Source: Chitinilyticum piscinae (GTDB lineage: Bacteria > Pseudomonadota > Gammaproteobacteria > Burkholderiales > Chitinibacteraceae). Taken from it: 64,000 bases of DNA. Below are positions 20,036 through 28,392 of the stretch, in pieces. Position 1 is the stretch's first letter. Each line of letters starts with the position of its first letter. The stretch lies in the NCBI RefSeq assembly GCF_015223195.1, contig NZ_JADFUA010000001.1, positions 62,001-126,000 of the forward strand, in the 5' to 3' direction. The translations under genes were made by a program, and so were the position numbers. The notes beneath the pieces are model-generated. The model saw only the letters and a list, made by a program, of their open reading frames with translations, searched no databases and had not been told where the DNA came from.

Positions 20036-20803
20036 CTACGATATAAATACATGCTCAGCATGGTATGCCAAGAATGAGGGATCGGGGTTAAATTTATTTG
20101 GCAGTGTGATGCCTTCCCCATTAAACCTCCAAAAATAGTCTTTAGCCAATTGGCTTTGATCTGTAAGTAACCGCTCTGACACGCAGATGGTGAAATCAGG
20201 CCTGATGGTTAGTAGACCTTCTTTGTCATGTAGCGCAGAAAGGCACAAGCCATTGGCTGGATTAAGGCGGTTGCGCTCGTCTTTGCTCCAAGGCACGATA
20301 TGACTTGCCACCAGCAGTTTGGGTTCGGCAAGTCCGGTGATGCAGCAGCGATGCTCATAACTGCTCAAAACCGCTTTCCGGAAAAATGCCTGTTTTACTC
20401 GGGCTTTGGCCTGCACAAGGACATCTTCACCGTAATAATGGTTCGAGATGTCTGTGGGTTCCACTTCGCTGGAAAGACTTGAAAGAGCTGCATCGTGCTG
20501 TGCCAGTTGATCGACCATTAACTGGCTTTGATAGCCAATCGTTTCAGGGTCTTGCGTAAATTCAGCCCAAATTTCCCTATCCAGATTCGATGCACCAGCT
20601 AAGCCTTTGCGGCCGTTGCCGATAATTTCTGGGTCGAGGCTGGCAAAATTGCAGAGCTTCATGGCTAAAGCACTGGGCGTTCTGCCTATTTTGTGAGCGG
20701 TTACAATTATCAGTGGATTGGTTTTGTGCAGCCGCCCGAAGGGTAGCTGGCAATATAGATTGATTGCAATCAGCAGTTGATCGCGCGTCCAATTGTTTGC
20801 CAT
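20036..20803 (-). CDS. HNH endonuclease
   Basis: A 255-residue protein with an N-terminal domain (MANNWTRDQLLIAINLYCQL...KIGRTPSALAMKLCNFASLDP) resembling the DNA-reading part of restriction-like HNH proteins, and a C-terminal HNH nuclease: CCITGLAEPKLLVASHIVPW, RLNPANGLCLSALHD. The SHI histidine, the central Asn and the final His make up the beta-beta-alpha-metal site. I chose ATG 20803, where the conserved sequence begins; 30 more codons upstream are poor. No methyltransferase is near, so it is not an ordinary restriction system. AT-rich composition suggests transfer. A defence role is possible. Confidence 0.82.
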   Translation of the reverse strand: MANNWTRDQLLIAINLYCQLPFGRLHKTNPLIIVTAHKIGRTPSALAMKLCNFASLDPEIIGNGRKGLAGASNLDREIWAEFTQDPETIGYQSQLMVDQLAQHDAALSSLSSEVEPTDISNHYYGEDVLVQAKARVKQAFFRKAVLSSYEHRCCITGLAEPKLLVASHIVPWSKDERNRLNPANGLCLSALHDKEGLLTIRPDFTICVSERLLTDQSQLAKDYFWRFNGEGITLPNKFNPDPSFLAYHAEHVFIS

Positions 20804-21085
20804 GTACCCGAAGTCCTTGCTTATTCTGTTTGGAACTGAGCCGTAAGCATAACAGTATCTTCCGCAAAAATTCCATGTACAGCTCAAATCCACTACTTTT
20901 TCATCGCAACTGAGTTGCTGTCGCCATTTAGAAAGCAGGCTGAACCCTGCACGTAGTTTTGACTGACATCAATGAAGCGATTAAGTCGCGTCATGCTTAA
21001 TCGTGATCTTCCCGCCTTTATACCAAGATGGGGGTTAGGCCGCTGGCCTTTCATTTCAATGGCTGTGGCGATATACCCATGACAA
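20804..21085. other. 282-bp gap with a third 20-bp element
   Basis: No gene seen. The end (21061-21080, GGCTGTGGCGATATACCCAT) matches the element at 19258-19277 in 16 of 20 positions in direct orientation, both preceded by a T-rich stretch. The gap also contains GGCCGCTGGCC-type dyad sequence near 21040. Confidence 0.45.
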
Positions 21086-21484
21086 TCACTGTTGCTTCAG
21101 CCGCCAGCAACCTTTAAACCATTGCGGGTCGGCGATGTCCCAGTCGGCGGCGGTCGACTGCCGGTGCTGCAATAGCCATACGCCATCCAGCTCGCACACC
21201 AGCTGCCAGTTGTCGCTGCTTTCATTCAACGGCTGGGTCTTGGGCAGGGCGAGGCTCCAGGCGGGCAGCACGTAAATCTGGCCGCCGCGCAGAATGCCGC
21301 GGGTGTGTTCGAAATGGTGGCCGCGCGCGTCCGTGCCCTTGTAATACAGCCAGCTGAGGGTGCTGTCCGGCATGGCGATGCGGGTCTGGATGTCGGCCAG
21401 CATGCCGGCGGGCGCAGTGTTGAGGGTGGTGGTGCACGCGGCAAGCAGCGCGGGCAGGATCAGGGCAAGCGTGCGTGTCGGCAT
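21086..21484 (-). CDS. Small lipoprotein, paralogue of the next gene
   Basis: A 132-residue predicted lipoprotein: signal peptide MPTRTLALILPALLAACTTT with lipobox LAAC (Cys17). I do not recognise the family. It shares a pattern with the gene just upstream: ML-DIQ near the mature start, then P-D-T-S-L-Y-G-D, H-F-H-R, IYVLP-WS-ALP-P and a W-L stretch. It lies 60 bp downstream of that gene, so the two look like a tandem duplication in one operon. A tail rich in W and C (QWFKGCWRLKQ) ends it. Location should be the inner or outer membrane facing the periplasm; function unknown. Confidence 0.8.
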   Translation of the reverse strand: MPTRTLALILPALLAACTTTLNTAPAGMLADIQTRIAMPDSTLSWLYYKGTDARGHHFEHTRGILRGGQIYVLPAWSLALPKTQPLNESSDNWQLVCELDGVWLLQHRQSTAADWDIADPQWFKGCWRLKQQ

Positions 21485-21544
21485 GGGGGAGTGGTTGCGC
21501 TTGGGTGTGATTGATGGCGGAAGCACGCGGCCTGTGCTGCCACG

Positions 21545-21955
21545 TCAGGGCGTAGCGGTCGGTGCGGGCAGGCGGATGCATTGCTCGACAGGATGGCAGG
21601 GCCTGCGGTGCCAGCTGCCGTTTTCCTTCCCCAAATACAGGGGCACATCGCCAATCTGTTCGATCAGGAGCCAGTCCTTGCTGTCGATGCTGACGGGGAT
21701 TTCCCGGGGCAGCGCCATGCTCCATTTCGGCACCCGATAGATGCGGTAGGAGCCGAAATAGGCGCGGACGTGGTGGAAGATGTGCGCCTTGTCATCCGAG
21801 CCGGTGTACCACAGCAGGCTCATGGTCTTGTCGGGCTTGGCGAGTTGTTCCTGAATGTCCTCCAGCATTTCTGCCTCTGGCATGCTCCAGGTCGTGGCGC
21901 AGCCACCCAGTAAAAAGAGACTGGCCAGCAGCAGCGCAGCAGCATGTCGTGACAT
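21545..21955 (-). CDS. Small lipoprotein, paralogue of the previous gene
   Basis: A 136-residue predicted lipoprotein with signal MSRHAAALLLASLFLLGGCA (lipobox LGGC). The mature part has MLEDIQEQLAKPDKTMSLLW, YRVPKWSMALP and a Cys-containing, proline-rich end, matching its neighbour downstream over about 100 residues at an identity I estimate near 35-40 percent. ATG 21955 is the only start giving a signal peptide. Function unknown. A perfect palindrome lies 31 bp upstream and may regulate the pair. Confidence 0.8.
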   Translation of the reverse strand: MSRHAAALLLASLFLLGGCATTWSMPEAEMLEDIQEQLAKPDKTMSLLWYTGSDDKAHIFHHVRAYFGSYRIYRVPKWSMALPREIPVSIDSKDWLLIEQIGDVPLYLGKENGSWHRRPCHPVEQCIRLPAPTATP

Positions 21956-21985
21956 CGTTTTTCCGTTTGGCGAGAGGGGCAAAAT

Positions 21986-22004
21986 GCTGTCACCCTGTGA
22001 CAGC
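21986..22004. promoter_or_regulatory. Perfect palindrome, candidate operator of the lipoprotein pair
   Basis: GCTGTCACCCTGTGACAGC: perfect 8-bp arms round a 3-base centre, 31-49 bp before the first lipoprotein start. A dimeric repressor is the usual reader of such a site. No regulator gene is adjacent. Confidence 0.4.
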
Positions 22005-22273
22005 AAAGCCGCACTTTAGGGGGGCGCGGATATGGCTGGCAATGACAAGACTCACACGCGTCGCGGCACTGCCTCACCCTGATCAGGCGGGCGGCATCCC
22101 CGGAAGACGGCAGGCAGCAGCAATACCCGGCAATGGATAAGGCCACAGCCCTTATTGAATAATATCCATACAGCCATACCCCGGAGCAGTTGCAACTGGA
22201 AAGCTGGCAGGGGCAGCACCGAACTTCGTCGTAGCGAGCCGGTCTGAACAGGCCGTCACAACTGCCGCCCGCC
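22005..22273. other. Rest of the lipoprotein/transferase divergent gap
   Basis: No gene is supported. It carries two ATACCC hexamers (22123-22128 and 22176-22181) and an AT-rich patch at about 22153-22170 (TTATTGAATAATATCC) that could supply the promoter of the transferase gene to the right. Confidence 0.4.
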
Positions 22274-23884
22274 ATGCCGCGCTTTCTGCCCGCCCTCTCG
22301 CCCCGCCACTGGCCGTTGCTGGTGCTGCTGGCGGTGCTGTGTACCGCACAGGCAGCCGGCCATGACGGGCGCCGCCTGCTGCAGATGCTGGTGCTGCTGT
22401 TGCCGGGCTGGCTGTGGCTGGCTTGGCCGCTGGCCTCGCGCGGCGGGCGGACGCTGCAGGCCGTGCTGGCGGGCTTGCTCGGGCTGGCCTTTCTGCTGGA
22501 TGGCATCGTGCGTGCCTTTTTGCTCGACCAGTATCAGGCGCAGCCGGGCAGCGCCATGGTGCTGGGCGCGGTGGCCAATACCTCACCGGACGAAACGGCG
22601 GAATTTGTCGCTATGTACTGGCGGGCGGTGCTGGGCTGGTCGCTGGCCGGCGTGCTGGGCGCCGGCACGCTGGCGGCCTGCCTGTGGCAGTGGTGGCGCA
22701 AGCCGCCGCGCCGGCTGCCGCTGCGCTGGAAGCAGGCCGTGGCGCTGGGGCTGATTCTGGCGCTCGTACTGGCCGCCTATGCCAGCAAGCCGTGGCGGCG
22801 CCATCACCCCCTGCTGTTCTGGCCGGGCTGGCTGCAGCAGGTGGCGCAGTTGCAGCAGCAATGGGCCACGCTGGACGGGGAACGCCAGGCCCTGCTGCTG
22901 CAGGCCGAACGCCTGCAGCCGGAGCTGACGGCCGCGGCCCCGGATACGCTGGTGCTGGTGATTACCGATAGCGTGAATCGCGACCATTTCGGGCTGTATG
23001 GCTACCCGCGCGCCACCACACCGCAACTGCAGGCCGTGCAGCAGCGCGCTCGGCCGGCGCTGCAGGTGTTCCGTCATGCCTGGTCGGTGGATGCATCCAC
23101 CGTGCCGGCACTGCGCAATCTGTTCCAGTTCGGCTCGCCGGATCAGCCGGATGCGCCGCATCTGCTGGCACTGGCGCGGGCGGCGGGCTACCGCGTGTGG
23201 TGGATCGGCAATCACGCCGATCTGGCCATCGAGCAGGAACACGCCCGGCTGGCGCAGCAGGTGCGCATGGTCAACCAGTCACCGGGACGCTCGGGCGGCC
23301 AGCCCGACGGTGTGGTGCTGCCGGAGCTGGCCGCCGCGCTGGCCGACCCGGCCCCCCGCAAGCTGGTGGTGATTCACCTGCTGGGCGCCCACCCGCATTA
23401 CCGCCTGCGCTACCCGGCGGGCGACAATCCCTTCAGTGGCGCGGCGGATGCGGTGATGGCCAGCATGCAGGCCGCCGGCCGCCCCGGCTGGCTGCGCGGC
23501 CTGCGCAATGACTATGACGCGGCCATCCACTACCACGACCGCGTGCTGGCCGGCACGCTGGAGCATGTGCTGCAGGCAAGCGGCAAGCGGGTGTGGCTGT
23601 ATTTGTCCGACCACGGGCAGGAGGTGGGGCAGGAAAGCAACCACGCCGGTCACAGCCCCATGACCGCCAGCGGTTACCGCATCCCGCTGCTGCTGTGGCA
23701 ATCCCACCCGGGCACGCAGCCAGCCGCGACTGGCGAGCCGGTCCGTGCCGACTGGCTGGGCTACAGCATCACCGCCCTGCTGGGGCTGGCTTGGTCCGGC
23801 GCCCGGCCGGAACGCGACGTGCTCTCGCCCGGCTACCGCTGGCAGGCGCCGACGCTGCCGGTAGCGGTGGATTTCCGCCGCTAG
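22274..23884 (+). CDS. Phosphoethanolamine-transferase-like membrane sulfatase-fold enzyme
   Basis: A 536-residue inner-membrane enzyme of the EptA/CptA type, which moves phosphoethanolamine from phosphatidylethanolamine to lipid A, core sugars or other glycans. Five TM segments lie in the first 170 residues, then a periplasmic alkaline-phosphatase-fold domain: VLVITDSVNRDHFGLYGYPR (about 227-246), HLLGAHPHY and YLSDHGQEVGQE with HAGHSP. In EptA the nucleophile is a threonine (GET); here the matching position is Ser233, with Asp232 before it, closer to the CptA pattern. It is divergent from the lipoproteins and convergent with an HD-domain gene. Acceptor unknown. Confidence 0.82.
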   Translation: MPRFLPALSPRHWPLLVLLAVLCTAQAAGHDGRRLLQMLVLLLPGWLWLAWPLASRGGRTLQAVLAGLLGLAFLLDGIVRAFLLDQYQAQPGSAMVLGAVANTSPDETAEFVAMYWRAVLGWSLAGVLGAGTLAACLWQWWRKPPRRLPLRWKQAVALGLILALVLAAYASKPWRRHHPLLFWPGWLQQVAQLQQQWATLDGERQALLLQAERLQPELTAAAPDTLVLVITDSVNRDHFGLYGYPRATTPQLQAVQQRARPALQVFRHAWSVDASTVPALRNLFQFGSPDQPDAPHLLALARAAGYRVWWIGNHADLAIEQEHARLAQQVRMVNQSPGRSGGQPDGVVLPELAAALADPAPRKLVVIHLLGAHPHYRLRYPAGDNPFSGAADAVMASMQAAGRPGWLRGLRNDYDAAIHYHDRVLAGTLEHVLQASGKRVWLYLSDHGQEVGQESNHAGHSPMTASGYRIPLLLWQSHPGTQPAATGEPVRADWLGYSITALLGLAWSGARPERDVLSPGYRWQAPTLPVAVDFRR

Positions 23885-23929
23885 CCTGCCGTGCCACACT
23901 CACGGTCGCAGGGCTCGCTAGTGGCGCGC

Positions 23930-24490
23930 TTACCATTTCACGATGCCAAGCGTGACCTTGATCCCGCCCACCAGCGTGGAGCCGCCGTAATCCTTCGCAA
24001 GGCGGAGCAAGGTGTCATGAAAGCCCAAATTGGGGAAGGCTTCTTCGACTTGCACAATGGCGTCCTTGCTCATGCCCTTGCGCAGCGCACCTTTCGACGC
24101 ATCAATCCAGTCGGCCTTGCGGCAGGCTTCGATAACCCGCTCATGCGGCCCGTGGTAGGGCGAGATTTTATGGTGCCAATGAATCGCGCCTCGCAGTGCT
24201 TCCGCATCCAGCCCCCATCCGTATCTCTCGTTGTCTGCCAGCGCCACGGCTTCCGAGGGCTCAAGGTAAGCCAGCTCGTGCTCTGTCCAGAGCCCGATGT
24301 CGTGGTAGGCAAACGCCGTTTCCACCAGCGCTTCGCACTCGGGATCATTACCCAGAAAATGCATGGCATAGGTGATGGTGCGATACACATGATTCCGATA
24401 GCCCGGAAAATCGCGGCCGATCACGCTTGCGTAGCGCGCCAGCAGTTCCTCGACGCGCGGGCGCTGCCGTTTGATGAGAATGGCCGCCAT
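23930..24490 (-). CDS. HD-domain phosphohydrolase-like protein
   Basis: A 186-residue soluble protein with an HD-domain pattern: His34 in YRNHVYRTITYAMHFL, the HD pair in FAYHDIGLW (about 62-64) and further histidines in AIHWHHKISPYHGPHE. Such proteins hydrolyse phosphate mono- or diesters, often nucleotides, using a metal. The substrate cannot be told. It is divergent from the SGNH hydrolase gene. Confidence 0.8.
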   Translation of the reverse strand: MAAILIKRQRPRVEELLARYASVIGRDFPGYRNHVYRTITYAMHFLGNDPECEALVETAFAYHDIGLWTEHELAYLEPSEAVALADNERYGWGLDAEALRGAIHWHHKISPYHGPHERVIEACRKADWIDASKGALRKGMSKDAIVQVEEAFPNLGFHDTLLRLAKDYGGSTLVGGIKVTLGIVKW

Positions 24491-24693
24491 TGCCGGTGCT
24501 CCAGTTCGCAGATACCCATCAGCTTAATCGGCTGACCTCGGCGGCTCAAGCCACACCGACTACAGCGCGGGCACGGCCACTGCACAACCTGCGCCCCAGC
24601 CATCCCGCACGCTTCATGCATTGCGCAAGCGGCGGAAAAACCAGCCGGACACACAGGCCTAGAATGGTGGCATACCCACCGCAGGATCGTGCC

Positions 24694-25353
24694 ATGACTG
24701 ACTTGTATTCCTTGCTGCAGACCGATACCCCCCTCACGCATGTGTTCTATGGCGACAGCATCACGCATGGCGTGCTGCATACCTTTGGCGGGCGCTGCTT
24801 TGCCGAGCATTTCACCGAGCGCGTGCGTTTCGAGCTGGGCCGCGCCGACGATGTGGTGCTCAATACCGCGTATACGGGGCTGAATACACGGCAGCTGCGC
24901 GAGCATTTCGCGCAGCGCGTGGCGCGTTTTCGTCCCGATGTGTTGTGGCTGATGGCGGGGATGAATGATTGCAACACCCGGCTGGCGGACGGGCAATTTG
25001 TTCCGCAGGAGGCGTTTCGTGCCAATCTGGCGGCGATGATTGACGCCGTGCGCGGCTGGGGCGGGCAGGTGGTGCTGCAGACCTGCACGCCGGTGTGGCC
25101 GGGGCTGGCGCCCGAGCGCAGCGACAGCCTGCCCGCCTACAACGCGGCAACTCGGGCGCTGGCCGCAGAGCAGGGCGTATTACTGGTCGACCACGCGGCC
25201 GAATGGCACGCCCGCAGCGATCGGCAGCAATGGTATATGGCCGATGCCTTTCACCCGAACGCGCACGGCCATGTGCTGATGGCGCACACGCTGTTCCGTG
25301 CGCTGGGCATCTTCGACCCCGCCGCCCCCAGTTGCCAGCTCTTCGTACCGTGA
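24694..25353 (+). CDS. SGNH/GDSL hydrolase
   Basis: A 219-residue esterase-type hydrolase without signal peptide. Block I is VFYGDSITHG with the nucleophile Ser; the oxyanion glycine and Asn are in LMAGMNDCN; the C-terminal Asp-His pair is in DAFHPNAHGH. These are the marks of the SGNH fold (esterases, lipases, carbohydrate deacetylases). ATG 24694 starts ten codons before block I's neighbourhood; the open frame back to 24490 runs through the divergent promoter region. Substrate unknown. Confidence 0.85.
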   Translation: MTDLYSLLQTDTPLTHVFYGDSITHGVLHTFGGRCFAEHFTERVRFELGRADDVVLNTAYTGLNTRQLREHFAQRVARFRPDVLWLMAGMNDCNTRLADGQFVPQEAFRANLAAMIDAVRGWGGQVVLQTCTPVWPGLAPERSDSLPAYNAATRALAAEQGVLLVDHAAEWHARSDRQQWYMADAFHPNAHGHVLMAHTLFRALGIFDPAAPSCQLFVP

Positions 25354-25571
25354 TGCCCCAGCCGGCCGACATGCCCATACATCACCCCCCATACTCATGA
25401 AGATGATTTTTCAAAAGGCCATCCCACCCATACCCCTCATAAAGAACGAAACAGCAGCCCCCACCAGGCGCCGGCTTCACACTCTTTCACAACTTCACAC
25501 GGATTGATACGCCGCCAGCGGGCAGCATGGCCCCACCTGAAACCGGCGCACTGCGCCTTGTGGAGTTGCCC

Positions 25572-27044
25572 ATGCTGCGTTACCCGATCTCCGTCTGCCT
25601 GCTGGCGCTGCTGGCCGCCACCAGCCCCGCCGAGGATCTGCCCGCCGATGACGAGGCCGACCAGCCGGCGTTCGCGGCCGCCGCCCCTCTGCCGCTGGCG
25701 GGACTCTGGCTGGCCCCCGCGTACGGCTATGCCGTGCAGCTGGACGAACTGGGCGCGGAGCTGCGCCTGACCCGCTATGACTACACCAGCCAGTATTGCC
25801 TGATCGCCGATCAGCTGCAGCAGCCGGCCGCAGCGCTACGCCAGTCGCTGCGCCAGCGCGGCCAGCAGCTGGAATGGCTTGAACCGGGCCAGCAGTTCAC
25901 CCCCGGCATCCTTTTCCAGCGCGCCACAGCGCTACCGGAAGCCTGCCAGCCCGCCCGCCTGCTGGCCAGCCGCGAGCAGGATGGCTACCAGCCCGATGCC
26001 CGCCGCGATTTCGAGCTGGTCTGGCAGACCTACGCCGAGCACTATCACGATTTCAGCCTGAGCCGCACCGACTGGGCCCGCCAGCACCAGCTTGGCAGCG
26101 CGCTCGCTCCTGGCAGTGGCGATGCCAGGCTCTATGGCGTGGTCACGCAACTGGTGGCCCCGCTGCGCGACGGGCATGTCACGGTGGAATGGCAGGGGCA
26201 AAGCACGACCGTCACCCGCAAGCCGATGTATCTGCTGCAGCTGGCCGATGACTATGCCCGGCAACGCAACTGGTCGCCGCCCTTCACCACCGCCCAGCAG
26301 CAGGCCATCGACCGCCACGTCAGCAAGCAGACCCGCCTGCTGACCGCACTGCCGGAGCGCTATGCCGCCGCTGGCAAACCTGTGCAGCGAGCCGCCAACA
26401 ACCTGCTGAGCTGGTTCACGACCGCCGATCAGGTGGCCTACCTGAATGTGCAGCAGCTCTCGGGCTTTAGTGGCACGGAAGCACTGGCGCAGGATCTGCC
26501 GGTGCTGGACGCCGCGCTGGAGCGCATCCTGGGCGAAGTGCAGCACAGCCGCGCCCTGATTCTGGATCTGCGCTTCAACCCCGGCGGCTTTGACGAAAAT
26601 GCCATGCGCATCGCCAGCCGCTTCATCGATCGCCCGACGCTGCTGTACCGCAAACAGGCCAGACTGGGCAGCAGCCGCACGCCGGCGCGCCCGGTGGTGG
26701 TCAAACCCGCCAGCGGCAAACGCTACAAGGGGCCTGTAATCGTACTGACCAGCAGCAGCACCTTCAGCGCCGCCGAAGTGCTGGCGCTCAGCCTGCGCAA
26801 TCTGCCGAATGTGATTCTGGTTGGCGAAGCCAGCGGCGGCGCATTGTCCGATTCGCTGCACAAGCACACACCGGGCGGCGTGCAGTTCAGCCTGTCCAAC
26901 GAATACTACCTCTCGCCGCAGGGTGAATGGTTTGAAGGGCGCGGCATCCCGGTACGGCACGCGGCGCCCTTCCCGAACGAAACGGATCTGGCACAACGCC
27001 GCGACCCGGGACTGCTGAAAGCGCTTTCGCTGATTCCGCGCTGA
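25572..27044 (+). CDS. Exported S41-family peptidase
   Basis: A 490-residue protein with signal peptide (MLRYPISVCLLALLAATSPA). The C-terminal half is an S41 (tail-specific protease) domain: VAYLNVQQLSGFSG, ALILDLRFNPGGFDENA and VLTSSSTFSAAEVLAL, where the Ser after STF is the expected nucleophile, then GEASGGALSD. No PDZ domain is apparent; the N-terminal 200 residues are of unknown fold, as in the tricorn-like S41 group found in periplasmic proteins. GGAG lies seven bases before ATG 25572. It stands alone, 218 bp after the SGNH gene. Confidence 0.87.
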   Translation: MLRYPISVCLLALLAATSPAEDLPADDEADQPAFAAAAPLPLAGLWLAPAYGYAVQLDELGAELRLTRYDYTSQYCLIADQLQQPAAALRQSLRQRGQQLEWLEPGQQFTPGILFQRATALPEACQPARLLASREQDGYQPDARRDFELVWQTYAEHYHDFSLSRTDWARQHQLGSALAPGSGDARLYGVVTQLVAPLRDGHVTVEWQGQSTTVTRKPMYLLQLADDYARQRNWSPPFTTAQQQAIDRHVSKQTRLLTALPERYAAAGKPVQRAANNLLSWFTTADQVAYLNVQQLSGFSGTEALAQDLPVLDAALERILGEVQHSRALILDLRFNPGGFDENAMRIASRFIDRPTLLYRKQARLGSSRTPARPVVVKPASGKRYKGPVIVLTSSSTFSAAEVLALSLRNLPNVILVGEASGGALSDSLHKHTPGGVQFSLSNEYYLSPQGEWFEGRGIPVRHAAPFPNETDLAQRRDPGLLKALSLIPR

Positions 27045-27175
27045 GCGGCATTTACACGGATTGCAGCACCAGCCGGAGAGCAGGGTATGGGGGCCGAGCT
27101 CAACATACCCTGCACACCATATCGACCAAAACCAATATTCACAACACCTTCAAGAGCATACCCAGATTAAACAAC

Positions 27176-28384
27176 TCACCGCACGCAACCAGCCTCGCCA
27201 GTACTACCCAGCGTCTGCAAGCGGCTGAAGCGGGTTTGCGTTTCCCCATCCTGTTCCAGCAGGGTAAAGCCGTCCGAAGTGTGCTGGCTGATCGGATTCA
27301 GATCCGGCGGATGGGATTCGTTTTCATACAGCCAGATCAGCCGCCCTTCATGTTCGCCCCAGAACCCCCGGATTGCCTGCGGGTAGGCTCCAACCTTGAA
27401 CAGCGCCAGCAGCTGCGCATCATCAAGCCGAGGGCTGTCAGGCAATCTGGACTGCGCCTGCGGAAAAGCGATGAATTCGCCGTTGCCTTTCATCGTGACC
27501 CGATACACCGGGGCGTTTTCGCGCACCGAGGACCAGCTGCCCACATAGGCGCACGGCGCATGTGGCAGGTTTTCCAGCGGCAAGCGCTTGCGGGTGACAA
27601 TCACCGTGGTTTCCAGAATGCCCGCATTCTCCAGCACGCAGGCTTGCGCGCCCCTGGCGCGCTGCAAGGCATAATCGGGCGCCATGGTGCCGGTAAAGTC
27701 CTCATCGAACAGCCGCCCGCAAAGCTCGTACTTGCCCTGCAGCGAACGCGCGGTCTGCATGAACATCAGCCACAATCCGCCAAGCACAAACGGCATGCAG
27801 AGCAGCAAGCGGAATATCCGTGTGCTGCCGGCGGCAACTTCACGGCGCAGCAGTTCGCGGGTTGGCAATGGCTTGGCCAGATGCCCACCCGCAGCGCGCC
27901 AGTCACGCAGCAGGCTGACATGCTTGGCTTGCAGCCAGTAGCCATGCTGCTCGCAACGATTGACTGCCAGCCGGAACCAATGACTGAATGCCTCCTGCTG
28001 CATGCGCTGCTGACAGACTGGGCAGGCGGCTGCGGCAGGCGGGCGCTTGTTTTGCAGCGCAACAATCCTGCCCAGCTGTTTTTGCCGCTTCTGATCATGG
28101 AAGGCGGCCCGCGCACTAGCTTGCCCAAGCTCCAGTTCCAGCGCGCCGGGCGGATAAAAGCCGCTGTTGCACAACGTGCACCAGCCCTTGGCAAGGCCGC
28201 TCGGGCCAGCCAGTGGCATCACTGTCAGCACCGCATGGCAATCGGGGCAGCCGATATTTCGGCCATGCTCAAACCGGTAAAAATCGCGCGGCTGGTCCAG
28301 TTGCACCTGGGTACGATGACCGCAATGCAGACAGAACGGACTATCCGGCGCAATCGCCGCGCCGCAATTGGGACAGGGAGGCAT
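27176..28384 (-). CDS. Zinc-ribbon membrane protein (larger of a pair)
   Basis: A 402-residue protein of unknown role. It begins with a zinc ribbon (CPNCGAAI...CLHCG), then a second Cys cluster (GCPDCHAVL ... WCTLCNSGF) and a third of the zf-TFIIB type (CPVCQQRM ... CEQHGYWL). One TM helix is predicted at about 235-255 (LLLCMPFVLGGLWLMF), and the rest lies beyond it. The second gene of a two-gene operon, it follows its paralogue by 8 bp. The design suggests a membrane-anchored quality-control or regulatory protein, but that is speculation. Confidence 0.75.
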   Translation of the reverse strand: MPPCPNCGAAIAPDSPFCLHCGHRTQVQLDQPRDFYRFEHGRNIGCPDCHAVLTVMPLAGPSGLAKGWCTLCNSGFYPPGALELELGQASARAAFHDQKRQKQLGRIVALQNKRPPAAAACPVCQQRMQQEAFSHWFRLAVNRCEQHGYWLQAKHVSLLRDWRAAGGHLAKPLPTRELLRREVAAGSTRIFRLLLCMPFVLGGLWLMFMQTARSLQGKYELCGRLFDEDFTGTMAPDYALQRARGAQACVLENAGILETTVIVTRKRLPLENLPHAPCAYVGSWSSVRENAPVYRVTMKGNGEFIAFPQAQSRLPDSPRLDDAQLLALFKVGAYPQAIRGFWGEHEGRLIWLYENESHPPDLNPISQHTSDGFTLLEQDGETQTRFSRLQTLGSTGEAGCVR

Positions 28385-28392
28385 CACGGCAG

